A stretch of 57,563 nt of DNA from Cognatundibacterium crateris (GCF_010078235.1 NZ_JAABOS010000014.1:632-58194), one strand, 5' to 3'; counted from the stretch's first letter, positions 17,760 through 27,798 are shown. Program-made: numbers and translations. Notes: generated by a model not told the origin, from the letters alone.

Positions 17760-18045
17760 ATTTCCTCTGTACAGTCAGGTTTGCCGCATTGTACCTGATC
17801 AGTTACCTTGGCTGCGATAGCGCCAGGCCGCAGATTTGCCACTGCCAGTGAACTATGCCTGTCCTGCACACTCCAAACAACTCAGGCGGCAAGCCAACAG
17901 GTCAGCACAGGGAAGCCGGATTTCGCAAATCCTTGTTTATCCGTCTGGCACTCCTGCCTTAAAATGACAACACAGTCCATGCAGCGGCGTCTTTGCCTGC
18001 AGCGGATATCGATCAAATTGACGTGACATTTAGTGAAAGTTTACT

Positions 18046-19887
18046 GTGAATAAATCCATGCGCACTTTACGCATCTTGCCTGCCCTGCTGCTGGGGCTGG
18101 GATTACTCAACACCACCTACAGCCTGCCTGCCGCAGCGCAAACCAACACCGCGCTTAGTGGCAAAACCGCGAATCCACAACAAAAATTACTGGCACTGGC
18201 AGATCGCTACTATGTCGCAAGTGCTGAATTCAATCCGCTGGAAGCGACTTATCATGGCGATGCAGGCTATGACGATAAATTGCCGATGACCTTAAAGCCT
18301 GAGGTACGCGCACGTCAGATCGCGTTTTGGAAAAACATGGTCAAAGAACTTAAGGCTCTGCCGGCCAGCCAGTTATCCGGGCAAGACCGTGTGACTTACG
18401 ACATCCTGCTGCACGAACTGCAAGGCAATCTGTCACTGGCAGCCTACCCTGACTATCTGCTGCCCATCAATCAAATGGACAGCATCCCGCTGACACTCGC
18501 GCATTTTGGCAGTGGTCAAAGCGCACAGCCACTGAACACTCCGGCGCAGTATGACGCTTATCTGAGCCGTATCGCGCAATTGCCAGACTGGCTGAATCAG
18601 GCCACCAGCAATATGCGTATCGGTAAAAAACGCCATATCACGCTGCCGATGGCATTGGTGAACGCTTTGCTGCCGCAGTTCAAACAACTGGCTTCCGGCA
18701 AAGTCGAGGATCATCCTTACTACCTGCCGATTATCAATATGCCGGCCAGCTTCTCTGACGCCGACAAGATCCGCTTGCGCGAAGCGTATCAACGTGAAAT
18801 CACACAAAAAACCCTGCCAGCACTGAAGGAGTTTTATCAATTTCTGCACGATGACTATCTGCCTTCGGCCCGTCCAAGCACAGGCTGGGGTGCGCTGCCG
18901 AACGGCGCTGCCTGGTATCGCGCATGGGTCGCGGAACAAACCACGACCAATCTGACGCCGGAACAGATTCACGCCATCGGCCTCAAAGAAGTCGCGCGAA
19001 TTCAAGGTGAATATGCGATTCTCGGCCCTAAACTGGGTTATCACGGCGATGCGCAAGGCTTGCCCGGCTGGATGGAAACGCAAACCACTTACCGTACGTT
19101 TAAAACCGAAAAAGAAATCCTGGACGCCTATAAAGCCATTGATCAGGAAATCCGCAAACATCTGCCTACCTATTTCGGCAAAATCCCAAAAGCGCCACTG
19201 GAAATCCGCCCTGAGCCTGAAATCAGCCGCGAAACTGCGTCCGATCATTACACCTCGCCAGCATTAGATGGTTCACGTCCCGGCGTGTTCTGGGCCGTCA
19301 TCAATAATCCGGCGGATTATGCAAGTACCGGCATGAAAACCCTGTATCTGCACGAAGGCCAGCCTGGCCACCACTTCCACCTGGCCAGTCTGCAAGAACT
19401 GGATGTGCCTAAATTCCGCCGCGTCGGTGGTAATGTCGCCTACACCGAAGGCTGGGCCTTGTATGCAGAAACCCTGGGCAAGGAAATGGGCTTGTTCGCC
19501 AATGATCCACCGGCCTATTACGGTCATCTGAGCGATGAAATGCTGCGCGCCACCCGTCTGGTGGTGGATACCGGCATGCATGCCAAGGGCTGGACCCGCG
19601 AGCAGGGCATCAAATATCTGCAACAAACTCTGGGCTATACCGAAGCCGCTTCACGCCAGGCGATAGAACGTTATATGGCCTGGCCGGGACAGGCACTCGG
19701 CTACAAAATAGGATCGCTCAAAATCATGGAACTGCGTCATCTGGCTGAGGCTGAATTGGGGCAACGCTTTGATCTGCGCCAGTTCCATGATGCGATTTTG
19801 AGTGATGGTACGCTGCCTTTATCCTTATTAGAGACTAAAATGCGCAAATGGATTGCTGAGCAGAAATCTGTTAACGCAAGTAAATAA
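18046..19887 (+). CDS. DUF885 family exported peptidase-like protein
   Basis: The 613-residue protein begins with a signal peptide (LPALLLGLGLL, cleavage near AAA-QT) and then a DUF885 domain covering most of its length. It contains HEGQPGHHFH with His436 and Glu437, the zinc-site motif of this group of largely uncharacterised metallopeptidases, and the later YTEGWALYAE segment that supplies another ligand. It is therefore probably a periplasmic zinc peptidase. The first possible start is GTG 18046; ATG 18058 is an alternative, and neither has a strong ribosome site. It is a single gene. Confidence 0.88.
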   Translation: MNKSMRTLRILPALLLGLGLLNTTYSLPAAAQTNTALSGKTANPQQKLLALADRYYVASAEFNPLEATYHGDAGYDDKLPMTLKPEVRARQIAFWKNMVKELKALPASQLSGQDRVTYDILLHELQGNLSLAAYPDYLLPINQMDSIPLTLAHFGSGQSAQPLNTPAQYDAYLSRIAQLPDWLNQATSNMRIGKKRHITLPMALVNALLPQFKQLASGKVEDHPYYLPIINMPASFSDADKIRLREAYQREITQKTLPALKEFYQFLHDDYLPSARPSTGWGALPNGAAWYRAWVAEQTTTNLTPEQIHAIGLKEVARIQGEYAILGPKLGYHGDAQGLPGWMETQTTYRTFKTEKEILDAYKAIDQEIRKHLPTYFGKIPKAPLEIRPEPEISRETASDHYTSPALDGSRPGVFWAVINNPADYASTGMKTLYLHEGQPGHHFHLASLQELDVPKFRRVGGNVAYTEGWALYAETLGKEMGLFANDPPAYYGHLSDEMLRATRLVVDTGMHAKGWTREQGIKYLQQTLGYTEAASRQAIERYMAWPGQALGYKIGSLKIMELRHLAEAELGQRFDLRQFHDAILSDGTLPLSLLETKMRKWIAEQKSVNASK

Positions 19888-20107
19888 GTTTTATTTTTAC
19901 AAGTTCTATACTTTCATTCCTGCTGGCGACCGGATTTTCCGGTCGTTTTCTGGCACAAGCCGCACTGCCTGATTGACCTGATGGATTAAGTCAAGCAGAA
20001 TGAAACCCTATTGGGCCACGTTGCCGCTTTGCATTATTTTTCTTTTTTGAAATATTTAATGTAAGCTCAACGCCATAGCCATCATGAACTCACAGTGAAA
20101 TTCTGCG

Positions 20108-20989
20108 ATGAACCGACAAAAAGCACTCAAATGCATCGTTGAGCAGGCCCATAAGGGCGACCTGGTCTTTCCAGCCAATGTGGCCGCCTCCCTTAAGCTG
20201 CAACAGACTCTGGATGATCCGGACTGTTCCATCGATATGGCAAGCAAACTGATCCTCAACGAACCGCTGTTGGCTGCAAAAGTGGTGGCGATTGCCAATT
20301 CTGCCGCATACAACCGCGGTGGCGATGTCACCAACGTCAAAGCAGCCATCAACCGGCTCGGTTTCAAGACACTGCTGGCCATCGTGTCCAGCCTGATCGT
20401 GCGCCAGCTGGCCGGATCGAGTAAAGACAAATCCATACAGGCAAAAACGCAAAAACTGTGGGAACACACGGCACAAGTCGCGGCCCTGTCCCAGGTGATT
20501 GCACGCCGCATCACCCGGCTGGACCCGGATACCGCCATGTTTGCCGGTATCGTGCATGAAGTCGGTAATTTTTATTTACTGTCCCAGGCGGAAGAATTTC
20601 CGTCTTTGCTGGAACCTGACACATTTGGCGTCGGCGAAGTCGATGATGATTTGCCTGAATTTGAAGATACGCTGGTCGACCTGGAATCATCCGAAGCCAT
20701 CATCGGTCGCGCCGTGATACAGAAACTCTGCCTGCCCGGCGCTGTGGTAGAGGCGCTGGAATCGATGTGGTACGGCTTACGCGCCATGCCACCGGAAACC
20801 CTGGGCGACACTCTGTTGCTGGCCAATGAACTGGCTGCGACAAAATCACCGCTGGATTTCAATTCCTATGCTGAATCCGAACGCTTCACTTCAGAAATTG
20901 ATTTCGTCGTTGGTGATGGCACGCTCAACAGCATCCTGGAAGAATCAGACGAAGAATTGCGTACTTTGACTTCAGCATTGCTGGCCTGA
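20108..20989 (+). CDS. HDOD domain protein
   Basis: This is a 293-residue cytoplasmic protein consisting of an HDOD domain (about 15-220), an HD-related output domain that lacks catalytic metal residues and is linked to signalling, often with cyclic-di-GMP or chemotaxis proteins. Typical segments are LKLQQTLDDPD, KVVAIANSAAYNRGG, AINRLGFKTLLAIV and AGIVHEVGNFYLLS, with HE where true HD enzymes have HD. A strong terminator follows. It stands alone, so its partner is unknown. Confidence 0.9.
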   Translation: MNRQKALKCIVEQAHKGDLVFPANVAASLKLQQTLDDPDCSIDMASKLILNEPLLAAKVVAIANSAAYNRGGDVTNVKAAINRLGFKTLLAIVSSLIVRQLAGSSKDKSIQAKTQKLWEHTAQVAALSQVIARRITRLDPDTAMFAGIVHEVGNFYLLSQAEEFPSLLEPDTFGVGEVDDDLPEFEDTLVDLESSEAIIGRAVIQKLCLPGAVVEALESMWYGLRAMPPETLGDTLLLANELAATKSPLDFNSYAESERFTSEIDFVVGDGTLNSILEESDEELRTLTSALLA

Positions 20990-21015
20990 CGCGTAGCGAT
21001 CACATCCTCGACAAG

Positions 21016-21054
21016 AATCCCCTGTCACCTCTGCGGTACAGGGGATTTTTTTTG
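21016..21054 (+). terminator. Terminator after the HDOD gene
   Basis: A 10-bp stem (21016-21025 with 21038-21047) is followed by an uninterrupted T run. It lies 26 bases after the HDOD stop codon. Confidence 0.9.
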
Positions 21055-21071
21055 CCTGGTTCGATATGGAC

Positions 21072-21674
21072 TTATTCCTGTGCCAGACTGACTTCGGTCA
21101 GCCAGCATCCCTCGCTGATATGATGTGTGACTTGTCCGATACGGTGTGCGCCATCAAAACGCCGCCCACAGCCTCTTAATACCAATAGCCCGCCGGGTTG
21201 CGCCGCTATACTGCCACTGCACTGTACCCGACCGGAAACACTGAATTCGCTTTGCGCAGGCTCATCCAGTAGCGACTGTAGCGTTAAATCTGCCGCCAGC
21301 AAAGATTCGCCCATGACCAACACCAGCTCAGGCTGCTCCGACGCGCCTGGATGCAGCACTTGCGCGATCTGGCATTGCAGCTCCAGCGTAGGCGGCTGAT
21401 TTGGCTGGAGACGCAAACGCAGGCTGAGTATCTGTCCAGATAAACGTAACTGATTCAGTCCGCCCGGGCCCAGGCCCAGCTCTATCGCCGAGCCTGGCAA
21501 CAGTAACTTTTGAGTCGACGGCACCAGCGCCGTATCCAGTACCAGACGGGCGCTGGCCTGGCCACCCGGTTGTAGCTGCAACTCCATGTTCAGGCAGCGT
21601 ATCGCATCAGGCAGAGGCTGCGCATTGACCGCTATCGTAAAACTGACCAGTTGTGATAAATCGACAGACTGCAT
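21072..21674 (-). CDS. Orphan protein resembling a shortened phage gpD/VgrG hub
   Basis: The protein has 200 residues. The N-terminus (VSFTIAVNAQPLPDAI, then ASARLVLDT) and the next strands (PGSAIELGLGPGGL, LRLSGQILSLRLRL) follow the pattern of the late-control D / VgrG-like tail-hub fold. The C-terminus (GRVQCSGSIAAQPGG, GCGRRFDGAHRIGQVTHHI) follows its closing domain. The middle domain seen in full-length members seems missing, since those run to 330 residues or more. No phage, type VI secretion or contractile-injection genes are nearby. This is pattern recognition, not a search hit; it could be an unrelated beta-rich protein. Confidence 0.6.
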   Translation of the reverse strand: MQSVDLSQLVSFTIAVNAQPLPDAIRCLNMELQLQPGGQASARLVLDTALVPSTQKLLLPGSAIELGLGPGGLNQLRLSGQILSLRLRLQPNQPPTLELQCQIAQVLHPGASEQPELVLVMGESLLAADLTLQSLLDEPAQSEFSVSGRVQCSGSIAAQPGGLLVLRGCGRRFDGAHRIGQVTHHISEGCWLTEVSLAQE

Positions 21675-21737
21675 ACTTCAGGGCTTTCTGAAATCAGGGT
21701 TAAAGTTGCGATGCCCGTATCCTACATCAGTAATAAA

Positions 21738-21760
21738 CAGGCCCGGCATTACCGGGCCCT
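21738..21760 (-). terminator. Terminator of prpE
   Basis: A 7-bp all-GC stem (21740-21746 with 21752-21758) is followed on the minus strand by a T-rich stretch. It lies 35 bases after the prpE stop codon. Confidence 0.75.
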
Positions 21761-21794
21761 GGAATGAGACAAGCTTATCCCGAAAAAAGCGCAT

Positions 21795-23690
21795 TCAGCG
21801 TGGGCTAGCCAGTGCTGCCTGTATCTGGGTCAGTGAAGACGGATCTTCTATCGTGGTCAGATCACCGGCATCCCGTCCCTCACAAATCGCCTGTATAGAA
21901 CGACGCAATAATTTGCCAGAGCGGGTTTTGGGCAGGCTGTTCACAAAGTGTACGCGGGCCGGACGCGCCACCGCCCCCAGTTGCTTATCGACCACGGCCA
22001 TCACCTCAGCCTCCAGTGCACGTTTTTCAGACTCACCCGGATATAACTCAGGCTTCTTCAAAATCGCAAACGCAACCGCAACCTGGCCTTTGAGCTTATC
22101 TTCGACCCCAACCACGGCCACCTCGGAAATCTGAGGATGGCTGGACACGCTCTCTTCGATTTCACGTGTGCCCAAGCGGTGTCCGGCGACGTTAATCACA
22201 TCATCGGTGCGGCCGAGTATAAAGAAATAGCCATCGGCATCGCGTATGCCCCAGTCAAAGGTCGAATACAGTTGTTCATGCGCGAACTGACTCCAGTAGG
22301 TATTCACAAAGCGCGCGTCGTCACCAAATACGGTCTGCATACAGCCAGGCGGCAGCGGCCCGCGTATCGCCACCACGCCTTTTTCATTGGCGGCACATTC
22401 CTGTCCGGTAGCCTCATTGATGATGCGTACATCATAGCCATACATGGGGACGCCGGGACTGCCGAGCCGGGTCTCTTTATGCTCGATGCCGCGTGCAATC
22501 GACAGGATAGGCCAGCCGGTTTCGGTCTGCCAGTAATTATCAATAATCGGTACGCCGAGCTCAGTGGCAATCCAGCTGGAGGTGGTTTCATCAAGCGGCT
22601 CACCGGCCAGATATAGGGCTTTCAGCGAAGACAAATCATGCTGCTTCATCAGTTCAGGCGGATGCTTTTTCAGTACGCGAATCGCGGTAGGTGCAGAGAA
22701 CATGCGGCTCACACGATGACGCGCCACGATACTCCACCAGACACCTGCATCCGGCCGTATCGGTGTGCCCTCATACATGATGGTCGCCATACCAGCGATC
22801 AGCGGGCCATACACGATGTAAGAATGGCCGACCACCCAGCCTATATCCGACGTGGCGAAATACACCTCACCCGGGTTACCGCAAAAAACATGCTTCATCG
22901 AAGCCGCCAGCGCCACCGCATAACCGCCCACATCACGCTGTACACCTTTAGGCTTACCGGTAGTGCCTGAGGTGTACAACACATACGACATCGCATTCGA
23001 TTCCAGCCAGGTCACGGGCACCTGCGCCGCCAGATGCTGTTCACGCAATGCGGCATAATCCACATCGCGCCCGGCTACCAGTTGCATAGCCTCCAGCCCG
23101 CGATCCACCAGCAGCACGTGTGCAGGCTGATGGCTGGCGGCAGCAATCGCCTCATCTAACAGGGGCTTATACGGCACGGCTTTGCCTGCGCGCATACCCG
23201 CATCGGCAGACACGATCAGCGCCGGCTGCGCATCATCAATACGGGTCGCCAGACTTTTCGCGGCAAAGCCGCCAAACACCACAGAATGCACGGCACCGAT
23301 ACGGGCGCAGGCCAGCATTGCAAATGCAGCCTCAGCAATCATGGGCATATAAATCAACACCCGGTCTCCTTGCTTCACACCCAGACTCTGCATAATCGCG
23401 GCCATGCGCTGTACTTCGCGATGTAATTCAGCGAAGCTATACACCTGCTCCTGACCGGTTTCGGTAGAAATCGCTATCAGAGCGGGCAGATCCGCCTGCG
23501 TGCTCAGCCAGCGGTCCACTGCGTTATGGCAGAGATTGGTTTCACCGCCGACAAACCAGCGCGCAAACGGTGGTTGACTGTGATCCAGCACCTCAGTGTA
23601 AGGTTTATGCCAGTCGATGAGTTGCGCTTGCTGATCCCAGAATTGAGCTGGTTGCTGCAGAGATGCCTGATAAAAATCCTGATAGTTCAT
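21795..23690 (-). CDS. prpE: Propionate-CoA ligase
   Basis: PrpE converts propionate, ATP and CoA to propionyl-CoA, the entry step of the 2-methylcitrate cycle. It has 631 residues and is an adenylate-forming enzyme: P-loop YTSGTTGKPKG, adenylate site NYWQTETGWP, and C-terminal TRSGKLLRR, whose lysine is the one acylated in PrpE and Acs by Gcn5-type acetyltransferases in other bacteria. Sequence alone separates PrpE from acetyl-CoA synthetase poorly; the length and the position beside the prp operon favour PrpE. A terminator upstream, after prpF, shows that it has its own promoter. Confidence 0.9.
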   Translation of the reverse strand: MNYQDFYQASLQQPAQFWDQQAQLIDWHKPYTEVLDHSQPPFARWFVGGETNLCHNAVDRWLSTQADLPALIAISTETGQEQVYSFAELHREVQRMAAIMQSLGVKQGDRVLIYMPMIAEAAFAMLACARIGAVHSVVFGGFAAKSLATRIDDAQPALIVSADAGMRAGKAVPYKPLLDEAIAAASHQPAHVLLVDRGLEAMQLVAGRDVDYAALREQHLAAQVPVTWLESNAMSYVLYTSGTTGKPKGVQRDVGGYAVALAASMKHVFCGNPGEVYFATSDIGWVVGHSYIVYGPLIAGMATIMYEGTPIRPDAGVWWSIVARHRVSRMFSAPTAIRVLKKHPPELMKQHDLSSLKALYLAGEPLDETTSSWIATELGVPIIDNYWQTETGWPILSIARGIEHKETRLGSPGVPMYGYDVRIINEATGQECAANEKGVVAIRGPLPPGCMQTVFGDDARFVNTYWSQFAHEQLYSTFDWGIRDADGYFFILGRTDDVINVAGHRLGTREIEESVSSHPQISEVAVVGVEDKLKGQVAVAFAILKKPELYPGESEKRALEAEVMAVVDKQLGAVARPARVHFVNSLPKTRSGKLLRRSIQAICEGRDAGDLTTIEDPSSLTQIQAALASPR

Positions 23691-23775
23691 GATGTCTCCA
23701 GTCTGATTGCGTAAGTGCTGCTGTTTTTAATTTTTGCTTTTCTGTCTGTCAGTTTGGTGTAAGCGAATAAAAAAA

Positions 23776-23802
23776 AACGCTGCCGTTTTAAGGGGCAGCG
23801 TT
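23776..23802 (-). terminator. Terminator of the prpBC-acnD-prpF operon
   Basis: A 9-bp stem (23776-23784 with 23794-23802) is followed on the minus strand by about ten T residues. It lies 35 bases after the prpF stop codon and separates the operon from prpE. Confidence 0.9.
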
Positions 23803-23836
23803 GTTTAGTATGGTGCTTAAGTCGTCCATGATGGCG

Positions 23837-25021
23837 TCAGAAAGTGTCACCGGGAATTCTGACCCAGCCTTCCATCAACACGCGCGCGCTGCGGCTCATG
23901 ATGGCTTTTTTCACACCCCATACGCCATCCACCTGAGTCGCTTCGGCACCCACCCGCAGCGTGCCGGATGGATGACCAAAGCGCACAGCACTACGATTGC
24001 CGCCACCAGCTGCCAGATTCACCAGCGTGCCGGGAATCGCGGCCGCAGTACCAATCGCGACCGCCGCCGTTCCCATCATCGCATGGTGTAATTTACCCAT
24101 AGACAGCGCTCGCACCGACAAGTCAATATCACTGGCACTGACTGGCTTACCGCTGGACGAGACATAATCCAAAGGTGGCGCCACGAAAGCGACCTTAGGC
24201 GTGTGCTGACGTTTAGCCGCTTCATCGGGATGCGAAATCAGCCCCATACGCACAGCGCCAAAGGCGCGTATGGTTTCAAACTTAGCCAATGCTGCCGCAT
24301 CGCTGTTAATCGCTTCCTGCAATTCTGCGCCGCTATATCCGAGCTGTTCTGCCTTGATGAAAATAGTAGGAATGCCAGCATTGATCATGGTCGCCTGCAA
24401 AGCCCCTACGCCCGGCACATCCAGCGTATCAATCAGATTCCCGGTTGGGAACATGGCACCGCCACCCCCCTCTTCTTCGGCAGCAGGGTCCATAAATTCC
24501 AACTGTACTTCAGCGGCTGGAAAGGTCACACCATCAAGTTCAAAGTCGCCGGTTTCCTGTACTTCACCATTGGTGACCGGAACATGCGCAATGATGGTTT
24601 TAGCGATATTAGCCTGCCAGATACGCACCACGGCGATGCCATTCTGTGGCACCTGATCGACCAGGCCCATTTGTATGGCACAAGCCCCAACCGCTGCCGA
24701 CAAATTGCCGCAGTTACCGCTCCAGTCCACGAAGGCCTTGTCTATAGCCACCTGACCGAACAGGTAATCTACATCATGGTCTGGCTGACTACTCTTCGCC
24801 AGCAATACGGTTTTAGAGGTACTGGAAGTTGCACCGCCCATGCCATCAATTTGCTTACCATAAGGATCAGGGCTACCGATCACACGCAACAACACGGCAT
24901 CACGCGCCGGACCTGGCTGTTGCGCCGCTTCGGGCAAATCCTGCACCCGGAAAAACACACCCTTACTGGTGCCACCACGCATATAAATAGCGGGGATTTT
25001 TATTTGAGCCGGATAAGTCAT
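23837..25021 (-). CDS. prpF: 2-methylaconitate cis-trans isomerase
   Basis: PrpF isomerises the 2-methylaconitate made by AcnD so that aconitase-type enzymes can hydrate it to 2-methylisocitrate. It has 394 residues with a diaminopimelate-epimerase-like fold. Conserved stretches are IPAIYMRGGTSKGVFF, DGMGGATSSTSK, SGNCGNLSAAVGACA and GNRSAVRFGHPSG. The start at 25021 (MTYPAQIKIP) fits the family; the longer frame reads through the repeat at 25092-25154 and is rejected. It is the last gene of the operon, 172 bases after acnD. Confidence 0.94.
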   Translation of the reverse strand: MTYPAQIKIPAIYMRGGTSKGVFFRVQDLPEAAQQPGPARDAVLLRVIGSPDPYGKQIDGMGGATSSTSKTVLLAKSSQPDHDVDYLFGQVAIDKAFVDWSGNCGNLSAAVGACAIQMGLVDQVPQNGIAVVRIWQANIAKTIIAHVPVTNGEVQETGDFELDGVTFPAAEVQLEFMDPAAEEEGGGGAMFPTGNLIDTLDVPGVGALQATMINAGIPTIFIKAEQLGYSGAELQEAINSDAAALAKFETIRAFGAVRMGLISHPDEAAKRQHTPKVAFVAPPLDYVSSSGKPVSASDIDLSVRALSMGKLHHAMMGTAAVAIGTAAAIPGTLVNLAAGGGNRSAVRFGHPSGTLRVGAEATQVDGVWGVKKAIMSRSARVLMEGWVRIPGDTF

Positions 25022-25091
25022 ACATTGTCCAATTCTGTTTAATACTTGACTGAGATTAAAAGCGCTGAAAAGTGCTAAATACAGATGCACA

Positions 25092-25154
25092 GAGACACAG
25101 AGAATAAGGAGAAATGCAGGAGCGAGCGATTTATCCAGCTTTTCTCTGTGTCTC
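25092..25154. repeat. 13-bp inverted repeat between acnD and prpF
   Basis: GAGACACAGAGAA at 25092-25104 is matched by its perfect complement at 25142-25154 with a 37-base spacer. The surrounding bases continue the CACAGAG/CTCTGTG theme. It resembles the ACAGAG-rich intergenic repeats scattered through many bacterial genomes. In the transcript it would form a stem between two cistrons. Confidence 0.6.
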
Positions 25155-25193
25155 ATTCCCTCTGTGCTCTCTGTGTTAAGTCAGCCCATCACA

Positions 25194-27785
25194 TCAGCTT
25201 TTCGTCGCTTCCAGGAAATCCTGAGCGAAGCGTTGCAGCACGCCACCGGCTTCGTAGATAGAGACTTCTTCTGCGGTATCCAGACGGCAGGTGACCGGCA
25301 CCTCCAGGTGTTCGCCGTTTTTGCGATGGATATGCAGTGTCAGGCTGGTACGCGGTGTGCGTGCGCCAGTCACATCATAGGTTTCCGTGCCATCCAGTCC
25401 CAGCGTGAGGCGATTCACACCCGGCTTAAACTCCAGCGGCAACACGCCCATGCCAATCAGATTGGTGCGATGTATGCGCTCAAAGCCTTCTGCCACAATC
25501 ACTTCCACACCGGCCAGACGTACGCCTTTGGCAGCCCAGTCACGTGAAGAACCCTGACCGTAATCCGCACCGGCGATGATAATCAGCGGTTGCTTACGTT
25601 CCATATAGGTTTCTATCGCTTCCCACATGCGTGTGACTTTGCCTTCCGGTTCGATACGGGCCAGCGAGCCGGCTTTGACCTTGCCTTCGGCATCACGCAC
25701 CATCTCGTTCTTCAGGGTGGGATTAGCAAAGGTCGCACGTTGCGCCGTCAGGTGATCGCCGCGATGGGTTGCATAGGAATTGAAATCCTCTTCCGGCAAA
25801 CCCATTTTGGCCAGATATTCACCCGCCGCACTATTAAGCATGATGGCGTTTGAAGGCGATAAGTGATCGGTCGTGATATTGTCACCCAGCACAGCCAGTG
25901 CGCGCATGCCACGCATAGTGCGTTCACCGGCCAGAGCACCTTCCCAGTAAGGCGGACGGCGGATATAGGTTGATTGTGCACGCCAGTCGTACAGCGGTGG
26001 CACGCTGGCGGCCTGCTCAGTGGAGATCGCGAACATCGGTTCGTACACCTTGCGGAACATCTCAGGTTTGACGCTGGATTTCACAATCGCATCGATTTCT
26101 TCATCCTGAGGCCAGATGTCTTGCAGACGGATTTCTTTACCATCCACCACAGCCAGCACGTCTTTTTCGATATCAAAGCGGATAGTACCGGCGATCGCAT
26201 AGGCCACGACCAGCGGTGGCGAAGCCAGGAAAGCCTGTTGGGCATAAGGATGGATACGGCCATCAAAATTGCGGTTACCGGATAACACAGCCGTTGCGTA
26301 TAAATCACGGTCTATGATTTCCTGCTGTATCACCGGATCCAAAGCACCGGACATGCCATTGCATGAGGTACACGCATAAGCGACCACACCAAAGCCCAGT
26401 TTTTCCAGCTCAGGCATCAGGCCCGCTTCTTCCAGATACAGGGTGACAGCTTTGGAGCCTGGCGCTAAAGAAGATTTGACCCAAGACTTACGAACCAGAC
26501 CGAGGCGATTGGCATTGCGCGCCAATAAGCCAGCAGCGATCACATTGCGCGGATTCGAGGTATTGGTGCAACTGGTGATCGCAGCAATAATCACTGCGCC
26601 ATCCGGCATCTGGCCAGGTACATCCTGCCAGGCCGCCGCAATCCCTTTGGCAGCCAGATCAGCAGTCGCAACCCGCGCATGCGGATTAGATGGGCCTGCC
26701 ATATTGCGCACCACGCTGGACAAATCAAACTTCAGCACGCGTTCATATTCGGCATCAAGCAGACTATCCGACCACAGGCCAGCGGTCTTGGCATAGGTTT
26801 CCACCAGCGCGACCTGCTCTTCACTGCGACCGGTCAGTTTCAGATAATTGATGGTCTGCTCATCGATGCTGAACATCGCTGCGGTCGCACCGTATTCCGG
26901 CGCCATATTGGAAATCGTTGCGCGGTCACCCAAGGTCAGCGCGGCTGCACCGCTGCCATAAAATTCGAGGTAAGCGCCGACCACTTTGGACTGACGCAGG
27001 AATTCTGTGAGCGCCAGCACCACGTCGGTTGCAGTAATACCAGGCTGAGGCTTACCGCTCAATTCAACCCCAATGATATCCGGCAAACGCATCCAGGATG
27101 CACGGCCCAGCATCACATTTTCCGCTTCCAGACCACCGACGCCAATAGCGATGACACCCAGCGCATCTACGTGCGGTGTATGGCTGTCGGTACCCACCAG
27201 GGTATCCGGGAATGCGACGCCGTTCTGCGCATGGATCACTGGCGACATGCGTTCCAGATTGATCTGATGCATGATGCCATTACCTGGCGGGATCACATCG
27301 ACGTTTTTGAATGCCAGCTTAGTCCAGTTAATGAAGTGGAAGCGGTCTTCATTGCGACGGTCTTCGATTGCACGGTTTTTTTCAAACGCCTGCGGATCGA
27401 AGCCACCACATTCAACCGCCAGCGAGTGATCGACGATCAGCTGCACCGGAACCACAGGATTCACCTGAGCCGGGTCACCGCCCTGCTCGGCAATCGCATC
27501 ACGCAAACCGGCCAGATCGACCAGAGCGGTCTGCCCCAGGATATCGTGGCATACGACACGTGCCGGAAACCACGGAAAGTCCAGCTCGCGCTTACGCTCG
27601 ATCAGCTGTTTTAAAGAATCGTTGAGTGTCGCAGGATCACAGCGACGCACCAGATTTTCTGCCAGTACACGTGAGGTGTAAGGCAGTCTGGCATAGGCAC
27701 CTGGCTGTATCGCTTCGACTGCCGCACGGGCATCGAAATAGTCCAGCTGAGTGCCGGACAGGTTTTGACGAAATTGGCTATTCAT
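25194..27785 (-). CDS. acnD: Fe/S-dependent 2-methylcitrate dehydratase
   Basis: AcnD is the aconitase-like enzyme that dehydrates 2-methylcitrate to 2-methylaconitate and works with PrpF in place of PrpD. It has 863 residues. The [4Fe-4S] cysteines are in SCTNTSNP and CTSCNGMSG. Substrate-binding segments DSHTPHVDALG, GADYGQGSSRDWAAKG and DNITTDHLSPS are intact. The presence of prpF beside it and the absence of prpD identify the AcnD/PrpF variant of the pathway. The start at 27785 (MNSQFRQNLSG) lies 13 bases after the acetyltransferase stop codon. Confidence 0.95.
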   Translation of the reverse strand: MNSQFRQNLSGTQLDYFDARAAVEAIQPGAYARLPYTSRVLAENLVRRCDPATLNDSLKQLIERKRELDFPWFPARVVCHDILGQTALVDLAGLRDAIAEQGGDPAQVNPVVPVQLIVDHSLAVECGGFDPQAFEKNRAIEDRRNEDRFHFINWTKLAFKNVDVIPPGNGIMHQINLERMSPVIHAQNGVAFPDTLVGTDSHTPHVDALGVIAIGVGGLEAENVMLGRASWMRLPDIIGVELSGKPQPGITATDVVLALTEFLRQSKVVGAYLEFYGSGAAALTLGDRATISNMAPEYGATAAMFSIDEQTINYLKLTGRSEEQVALVETYAKTAGLWSDSLLDAEYERVLKFDLSSVVRNMAGPSNPHARVATADLAAKGIAAAWQDVPGQMPDGAVIIAAITSCTNTSNPRNVIAAGLLARNANRLGLVRKSWVKSSLAPGSKAVTLYLEEAGLMPELEKLGFGVVAYACTSCNGMSGALDPVIQQEIIDRDLYATAVLSGNRNFDGRIHPYAQQAFLASPPLVVAYAIAGTIRFDIEKDVLAVVDGKEIRLQDIWPQDEEIDAIVKSSVKPEMFRKVYEPMFAISTEQAASVPPLYDWRAQSTYIRRPPYWEGALAGERTMRGMRALAVLGDNITTDHLSPSNAIMLNSAAGEYLAKMGLPEEDFNSYATHRGDHLTAQRATFANPTLKNEMVRDAEGKVKAGSLARIEPEGKVTRMWEAIETYMERKQPLIIIAGADYGQGSSRDWAAKGVRLAGVEVIVAEGFERIHRTNLIGMGVLPLEFKPGVNRLTLGLDGTETYDVTGARTPRTSLTLHIHRKNGEHLEVPVTCRLDTAEEVSIYEAGGVLQRFAQDFLEATKS

Positions 27786-27798
27786 AGGTTTTTCTTTC

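Noticed and set aside
21072..21674. Prophage or secretion-system cluster around the gpD-like gene
   Set aside because: Both neighbours are ordinary (HDOD protein, prpE) and no other tail or secretion gene is present.
26679..27614. Plus-strand open frame of 311 codons
   Set aside because: It is antisense to acnD; the composition is not protein-like.
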